NCBI GenBank assembly: GCA_964625145.1 | Contig: CAZVAQ010000162.1 | Location: 1 to 7,664, forward strand | DNA from: CAYTRP01 sp964625145 | Lineage (GTDB): Bacteria; Sumerlaeota; Sumerlaeia; SLMS01; JAHLLQ01 | Length of the DNA: 7,664 bases | Reading direction: 5' to 3' | Shown here: positions 1 through 5,000 of the stretch, piece by piece | Position numbering within the stretch: the stretch's first letter is position 1 | Layout: each line of letters starts with the position of its first letter | Position numbers and translations under genes: made by a program | Notes under the pieces: generated by a model | What the model saw: only the letters and a program-made list of their open reading frames with translations | The model's database searches: none | Told to the model about the DNA's origin: nothing

Positions 1-55
1 CCTGCTCCCCCACATTCGGGGTCGCCGCGGGTGCGCGGTGGGCTTGGGTGTTTTT

Positions 56-83
56 GGTGGGGGGGGGGGGCGGGGCGGGGCGG
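56..83 (+). repeat. G-rich low-complexity tract with a 12-G homopolymer
   Basis: Positions 59-70 are an unbroken run of 12 G. It is preceded by GGT and followed by C-GGGG-C-GGGG-C-GG up to 83. The strand therefore has several G-runs of four or more with one-base spacers, the pattern expected of a possible G-quadruplex. The tract lies about 60 bp upstream of the tRNA. Nothing else could be identified in 1-142: no convincing promoter for the tRNA and no coding pattern. A homopolymer of this length is also a common site of sequencing or assembly length error, so the exact G count should not be trusted. Confidence 0.6.
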
Positions 84-142
84 CTACAAGAGCGGACCCC
101 GTGACCCGGGGGTGGGCGCCTGCGGGCGCTGCCGGTAAGAGG

Positions 143-218
143 GCCGCCATAGCTCAGTCGGCAGAGCACTTCCATGGTAAGGAAGGGGTCATCAGTTCGA
201 ATCTGATTGGCGGCTCCA
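143..218 (+). tRNA. tRNA-Thr (anticodon GGT), CCA encoded
   Basis: A complete cloverleaf can be folded by hand. The acceptor stem is GCCGCCA (143-149) with TGGCGGC (208-214). The D stem is GCTC/GAGC (152-155, 164-167) with GG in the loop. The anticodon stem is CTTCC/GGAAG (169-173, 181-185) with loop ATGGTAA, which places anticodon GGT at 176-178, reading the Thr codons ACC and ACU. The variable loop is GGGTC (186-190). The T stem is ATCAG/CTGAT (191-195, 203-207) with T-loop TTCGAAT. The discriminator base is T215, followed by genomically encoded CCA (216-218). All stems pair perfectly and no intron is present. The G1-C72 and C2-G71 pairs match known threonine tRNA identity elements. Confidence 0.97.
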
Positions 219-224
219 TTTTCT

Positions 225-240
225 CCCTCGGGATCGAGGG
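225..240 (+). terminator. Hairpin just after the tRNA-Thr (possible terminator or 3' trailer structure)
   Basis: CCCTCG (225-230) and CGAGGG (235-240) form a perfect six-base-pair stem closed by the tetraloop GGAT. It begins six bases after the tRNA CCA end. A T-run (219-222) comes before the stem rather than after it, and the sequence after the stem (TTGCAGG) has no T-tract. It is therefore not a canonical intrinsic terminator. It could end the tRNA transcript weakly, protect the 3' trailer, or have no role. Confidence 0.35.
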
Positions 241-268
241 TTGCAGGGCGCTCAGCCCAGGGGATAAT
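241..268 (+). promoter_or_regulatory. Candidate sigma70-type promoter for the methyltransferase gene
   Basis: GATAAT at 263-268 differs from the -10 consensus only at the first base. TTGCAG at 241-246 retains the TTG of the -35 box, with a 16-base spacer. Transcription would start near 275, giving a leader of about 20 bases before the ATG at 297. The -35 match is poor and the promoter rules of this organism are unknown, so this is a weak candidate. The gene could instead be read through from the tRNA. Confidence 0.25.
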
Positions 269-296
269 CACCTCAACGCAAAGCGAACCGTGACGG

Positions 297-1127
297 ATGA
301 CGACTGCGGCCGGACGCTCGAAACTTCGGGGTTCCGCGGCGGAGCCGCACCTTGCCCGCCGGCAGGATTGGGTCGAGGTGGCGCAGGAGAGTTTTCGTCT
401 GGCCGGCGTGACTGGTGAACGGCGCGCCATGAACATGGCGCTGGAGCGCACGCTGCTGCTGCGCACCCGCCAACCGGATCATCCCGTCAGGATCTGCTGC
501 TTTGGCGCGCACACGTTCGCGCTGGCGCGGTTGGTGGCGGACTTTGGCCGCGCGAAGGAGAAGGCGCTGCAGATCACCGCCGTGGAGATGCACGCGGACT
601 TTGCCGATGTGGCCCGGGAGGTGTGCGCGGATTATCCGGAGATCGGCGTGCTGCACGCGGACCCGCGCAAGGTGCTGCTGAAGTCGAGCCGCGATTCGCA
701 CCACATGGAGGCCTACCAGCCGAGGTTGCCGGGCGCCAGCCCTTCGGATTCCAGCGAGGACAACCTGCCGGCGCTGTCGGAGCCTTTCGACTGGATCGTG
801 GTCAGCAATTTCTTCCACTTCTGCGATGAGGGGCAGGTGCCTTCCTGGCTGCGGCTGATGACCGAGTCCTCCACGTGCGGTTGGGTGGTGAGCGAGCCGA
901 CGAAGGCGACGATGGCGAACTCGGCGCTGAAGTTGCGTCTGGGGCTGGCGCGGGCCAATGGCCTGTACCGCCAGCAGGTCCAGCAGGCGATCCAGCGTGC
1001 CTTCACCTATCAGGAATGGTACATGATGGTGCGGCGCAGCTTCATCCGCAGCGCCAGCGTGCGGCGGGGCAGCATGGGGCGCGTGATTGCCCAGCGCATT
1101 GACAAGAATGTGGTCATCGTGAAATAA
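297..1127 (+). CDS. Divergent class I SAM-dependent methyltransferase-like protein
   Basis: This predicted 276-residue soluble protein has the pattern of a Rossmann-fold (class I) methyltransferase. Visible elements in order are a motif I region at residues 64-79 (VRICCFGAHTF), the end of strand beta2 with an acidic residue at 93-102 (ITAVEMHADF, Glu97), a motif III-like segment at 118-126 (Asp122), a beta4-like FDWIVVSNFFHF at 164-175, and a beta5-like strand near 195-202. The C-terminal portion (RRAFTYQEW-like, about 233-241) resembles small-molecule methyltransferases of the UbiE/MenG sort. Motif I is degenerate: the usual D-x-G-x-G glycines are largely replaced, so cofactor binding is uncertain. 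Residues 128-162 form a polar, Ser/Pro-rich insertion. An in-frame TGA at 291-293 means 297 is the earliest start in this frame; no Shine-Dalgarno sequence is visible, and ATGs at 429 or 435 are alternatives. The substrate is unknown. It lies 72 bp upstream of the deformylase gene and could share its transcript. Confidence 0.7.
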   Translation: MTTAAGRSKLRGSAAEPHLARRQDWVEVAQESFRLAGVTGERRAMNMALERTLLLRTRQPDHPVRICCFGAHTFALARLVADFGRAKEKALQITAVEMHADFADVAREVCADYPEIGVLHADPRKVLLKSSRDSHHMEAYQPRLPGASPSDSSEDNLPALSEPFDWIVVSNFFHFCDEGQVPSWLRLMTESSTCGWVVSEPTKATMANSALKLRLGLARANGLYRQQVQQAIQRAFTYQEWYMMVRRSFIRSASVRRGSMGRVIAQRIDKNVVIVK

Positions 1128-1181
1128 GTTCGCCGGGCACATTGGCCTGGCGGGTGCCATGAATACCAGTCCAGTTTTTTC

Positions 1182-1190
1182 GGAAGGAAG
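1182..1190 (+). promoter_or_regulatory. Ribosome binding site setting the GTG start of the deformylase
   Basis: The purine tract GGAAGGAAG contains AGGA (1185-1188), with 11 bases between it and the GTG at 1200. It supports GTG 1200 as the start. The nearest upstream ATG (1159) is out of frame. Confidence 0.55.
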
Positions 1191-1199
1191 CGTTCGCTC

Positions 1200-1760
1200 G
1201 TGTCTGCCTTGACGATCAGAATGTACGGGGACCCGGTGTTGCGGGAGAAGGCCGCACCCATCGATGCGGTGACCGCCGAGTTGCGCGAGTTGGCCGCCGA
1301 GATGGCCGAGACGATGTACGAGCATGACGGGATCGGTTTGGCCGGGAACCAGGTCGGGATCGCCCGGCGGATCTTCGTGATGGATGCCAGCGAGGAGTAC
1401 GCCGGCAGCAAGCGCAACGGCAAGCGCACGGCGCCGGAGGAACCGCAGTACGAGGTGCTGCTGAATCCGGAAATCGTGGAGGCCAGCGACGAGGATTGCG
1501 AGTATTCGGAGGGGTGCCTGTCGATCCCCGGCGTGGAGGGGAAGGTCTTCCGCCCGGCGCGGATCCGGGTCCGGTGGCAGGATCTGGACGGGGCCCAGCA
1601 CGAGGAGGAACTCGACGACCTGCGCGCGCGGGTCTTCCAGCACGAGTTGGATCATCTGGACGGCGTGCTGTTCGTGGACCGGATGGCGGTGCCCCTGCGC
1701 GCCCGATTGGCGGGCAAGTTGAACGCCCTGAGGCAAAAGACCGAGACCGCGGCCGGGTGA
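1200..1760 (+). CDS. def: Peptide deformylase
   Basis: This enzyme removes the formyl group from the N-terminal formyl-methionine of nascent proteins, using an active-site metal (usually Fe2+) in the cytoplasm. The 186-residue product has all three family signatures in order: motif 1 GIGLAGNQ (44-51), motif 2 EGCLS (104-108) with the metal-binding Cys106, and motif 3 QHELDHLDG (147-155) with metal ligands His148 and His152 and catalytic Glu149. The N-terminal segment with YGDPVLR is typical. Length is normal for a bacterial deformylase. Motif 1 has Gly where the consensus has the second Ala (GLAA), a tolerated-looking change. The stretch at about 63-83 is a polar, Lys-rich loop between core strands. 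The start is GTG with a good ribosome binding site upstream. The formyltransferase gene fmt, a frequent neighbour, does not follow here. Confidence 0.96.
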   Translation: MSALTIRMYGDPVLREKAAPIDAVTAELRELAAEMAETMYEHDGIGLAGNQVGIARRIFVMDASEEYAGSKRNGKRTAPEEPQYEVLLNPEIVEASDEDCEYSEGCLSIPGVEGKVFRPARIRVRWQDLDGAQHEEELDDLRARVFQHELDHLDGVLFVDRMAVPLRARLAGKLNALRQKTETAAG

Positions 1761-1866
1761 GAGGCGGGCTTGAGGGATGCCGGACGTCGCCTTTTGGCGT
1801 GACAAGGGCCCCGGAAGACACCAAACATTTACAGCGAAGTGAACAGTTACCAAACGCCCTGCGGGG

Positions 1867-1890
1867 CGGCCGATGGTGTGTGGCCGTTTT
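1867..1890 (+). terminator. Weak intrinsic terminator candidate downstream of def
   Basis: CGGCC (1867-1871) pairs perfectly with GGCCG (1882-1886) around a 10-base loop, followed directly by TTTT (1887-1890) and then GTG. The all-GC stem plus a short T-run fits a weak Rho-independent terminator about 110 bp after the deformylase stop. The loop is large and the T-tract short. If the downstream gene starts at the ATG at 1873, this region would be coding, so the two readings compete. Confidence 0.3.
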
Positions 1891-1952
1891 GTGCCTCGGG
1901 GTGTCCGCGAAGAGCGGTGGCACATGACCCTGCAGTTGGACCCGATATCCAT

Positions 1953-1958
1953 GAGGAG
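1953..1958 (+). promoter_or_regulatory. Candidate ribosome binding site for the giant protein
   Basis: GAGGAG is a strong Shine-Dalgarno match, but it lies 13 bases before the ATG at 1972, longer than the usual 5-10. It favours 1972 over the in-frame ATG at 1951, which has no visible site. The ATG at 1924 has only the weaker GAAGAG nine bases upstream (1909-1914). Confidence 0.35.
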
Positions 1959-1971
1959 TGCTTCAAGCACC

Positions 1972-2085
1972 ATGAACCGATTCGATTCGTCACGTGCGAT
2001 TTCTGTGGGAGCCAATTCCTGGGCCGTCGCGGTGTGGATGACGCTCGTGATCCTGCTGATGAGCCTGCCCGGTGGCGCGATGGGG
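1972..2085 (+). other. Signal peptide coding segment
   Basis: Residues 1-38 show a basic n-region (R3, R8), a hydrophobic stretch with W17, W22 and ILLM (27-30), a P-G-G turn, and a small-residue cleavage site A36-M-G38 before Gln39. No lipobox cysteine is present, so a type I signal peptide is expected rather than a lipoprotein signal. Confidence 0.75.
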
Positions 2086-5000
2086 CAGGTCGAGTATGTG
2101 ACAAACCTTGATGATTCGGGGACGGGCTCACTTCGGGAGGCGATCATGAATGTGGTCCCTGGCGGGACGGTGGAGTTCGATCCTTCGCTGTCGGCGAAGA
2201 CGATCAACCTGACGTCTGGGCAGTTGTTGGTGGCCAACCCCATGACGATCCTGGCGCCGGACGGCGGGATCGTGCTGGATGCCGGCGGGCAATCGCGGAT
2301 CATGTTCTTGGTGATGGCGCCTGGGATGACGCTGCGAGTGGAGAATGTCACGTTCGCCAATGGCTTTTCGAATGCACAGGCCGGCGGCGCGATCTTTGCG
2401 CCGCTGGAGAACGTGGAACTGGTGCGCTGCCGATTCCTTGGCAATTCGGCAGCGGGTAGTTATGGCGGTGCCATCGCAATGGGTCTTGGGAGGCTCGACG
2501 CGTTGGACTGCCAGTTCATCAACAATGCAAGTGGCGCCAACGGCGGCGCTGTTCACACCAACGGTGGCGCCAGCTTCGTGAACACGTTGTTTTCGGGCAA
2601 CCAGGCAGTGAATGCCGGCGGTGCGGTGAATGGGTTCACAGCAGCGGTTCAGTTGGTGTTCGCAAATTGCACTTTCCATGACAATGAGGCGTTCGACAGT
2701 CCGACAGTGTATATGTCCGACGGCACCCGACTGGAATTGCGCAACTGCTCGATCGTTGGCAATCGCGCCACGAATGCCGCGGGTCATGTTCTCTATGGCA
2801 ACACATCCACTTCGATGGATGCGGCCATCGCGAACAACATCATCGCGGGGAATTTGATCGACGGAGTCGCGAGCAATGCGGTCCGGTTGGAGGGTGGAGT
2901 CAACCGGAGCGGGGGGAACAACCTGTGGGAGAGCGACCTCGATGCTCCGCTGCCGGGGGACGTGGAGTTTGGCGGCACGCTGAATGTCGAGGACGTGGTG
3001 GATACGTCGCTGAGTCACCTCGGCGGCAATTCCCAGGTGTTGGCGCTGCCATCTGGAAGCCCCGCGATCGATGGCGGCGATGATGACTTGATAGCCTCGG
3101 ATGTGCTGGACATGGACGGGAACACGGATGTTGCCGAATTCTCCCCCTACGACCAGCGCGGTGCGGGGTTTGCCCGCATTGTCGGTGCGGCTGTGGACAT
3201 CGGTGCCTTTGAGTTCGAGGCGGCCGAGGCGTGCGAGCCGTCGAAGGTGGTGATGAATGCCAACGACAGCGGGCCAGGATCACTGCGCGATGCGGTGGCG
3301 AGTGTTTGCGATGGCGGCACGATCACCTTTGATCCGGACTTCTTCATGGATTCGGCAGCGACGCCGATTCAGTTGTTGAGCGAGATCGTGATCGACAAGG
3401 ATGTGACGATCACGGGTCTGGGCAGCAATCGCGTAAGGATCCAGAGGGCAACCGCACTCGTGTTCAGCCATGGCTTGGAGATAGCCGAGCAGGCGAATGT
3501 GACGCTGGAATATCTGGCGGTGAATGCATTCTACGCGGATGCCTCGGGTGATGGCGGCGGTGCGATCATCAATCGGGGCAACCTGACGCTGAACGAGGTC
3601 ACGCTCAACGGGAGCAGATCGCGAGAAGGCAGCCTGGTGCTTTCCATGCCGGGGAGCCGGCTGGAAGCCTATGACTCGCGCTTGCTCTTTGGTGGATTCA
3701 CGGGACTGACAGAACGTGGGGGTGCCATCGCGGCGACGGATGCGTCGGTGTTGCTGGACGGCTGCTTCGTGAGCCAGAACCGCGCCGATCAGGGCGGTGC
3801 GATTTACGCGCTGGACTCCGACGTGGTGGTCGTGAACTCGACCATCGTCGCCAATGAGGGTACCGGGACCGACGGTGCGAGTGTCCTGTACCTTGGCAGC
3901 AGCCGCGACGATTCGGATGCCACAGCACGTGTGAACTTCTCGACGATTGCGTTCAATGGAGCGACGGCGTCGCTGGTGGCGCTGGAGTCGCATGCCGGGA
4001 CAACTGGTAGCGCCGTCTTCGAATTGGGCCAGTCGATCTTCTCGATTCCTGCCAACACGGGCGTGTTGAAGTTGGGAGAGACGGATCAGACGGTTGCGGA
4101 CGCGTCCCCGGGATACAACTACATCGCGAGTGCATATATCGGGGACTTCGATCTTCCATCTTCCACAAACACGACCAGCGGCTTCTCCATCCTGGGTGGT
4201 GCGACCTTCAATGGCGGACCCACGGAGAATCTCCTGCTGTCGGGGTCGAGCACGCTGCGCGATGCAATCCCGGCGGAGGCTTTCCCGATTGATGGACCTG
4301 CGACGGACCAACGCGGATTCCCGCGCCCCGACCCGTTTAGCGGTCGCGCGGACATTGGCGCCACGGAGTTCGAGTGCTTGGGCACGCAGTTGGTGATGAA
4401 CGCGGACAACAGCGGGGAGGGGTCGCTGCGGGAAGCGGTGTTGAATGCGTGCTGGGGTGGGACGATCGAGTTTGATCCGACGGTGTTCGTGGCGGGCGGC
4501 GGGGCGCCGCCGATCAATTTGACGAGCGCGATCGAAATCAACAGGGACCTGGCGATCGAGGGGCTCGGTACCGACCGGGTGGTGATCCGGAAGGATGATG
4601 GCACGTCGGCGAGCGGGCTGTTCCGCATCATGCCATCGGTCAAGGTGGCCATCTCCGAGCTGACGATGCGCGACGGGCGCGATACATTTGGCTCGCTGGT
4701 GCGACTCCATGGGGAGCTGGAACTGACGAATTGCCATCTGCTGAATTCGATGTCTCCGGGGGCCGGCGGACCCATCAACGTGGAGCTGCCATCGAATTAC
4801 ATCGATGTGCCGCGGGTGAACCGGCTGACAGTGTCCGGATGCCTGTTCGAAGGCAACTCGTGCACCGTCGCCGGGACTTGGTCGGGAGTGCGGGCGGTTT
4901 CGTCGCCGAACGTGGACCTGCAAGTCGAGATCATCGACTCGGTCTTTCGAAACAACGACGGCACATTGGGAAACTCAGGCTATGGAGCCGTGAGCTTGAT

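Noticed and set aside
38..418. Plus-strand open frame across the G-rich tract and the tRNA
   Set aside because: It overlaps a complete tRNA gene and the methyltransferase start, and its product is low-complexity Gly/Arg without any recognisable domain.
1131..1180. Possible terminator between the methyltransferase and def (GGCAC/GTGCC stem and a T6 tract at 1175-1180)
   Set aside because: The stem (1136-1140 with 1154-1158) ends 16 bases before the T-run, so the two parts do not form an intrinsic terminator. The T-run sits directly before the def ribosome binding site.
1786..1803. Hairpin CGCC-TTTT-GGCG after the def stop
   Set aside because: Only four base pairs form, the next pairs mismatch, and no T-tract follows, so it is not supported as a terminator.
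1828..1856. TTTACA as a -35 box for the giant gene
   Set aside because: The hexamer is close to consensus, but no acceptable -10 box appears 16-18 bases downstream (CAAACG or similar).
273..2444. Very long minus-strand open frame (723 codons) across the methyltransferase and deformylase genes
   Set aside because: It lies antisense to the unmistakable def gene and to a well-formed methyltransferase-like gene. Its product is rich in Arg, His and Pro without recognisable motifs, as expected of a shadow frame in GC-rich coding DNA.
3280..4923. Minus-strand open frame of 547 codons, with another of 401 codons at 5698-6903, sharing a stretch of identical protein
   Set aside because: The shared stretch is the antisense reading of the 99-bp direct repeat in the plus-strand gene. 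The plus strand has a signal peptide and clear beta-helix modules, so these are shadows.
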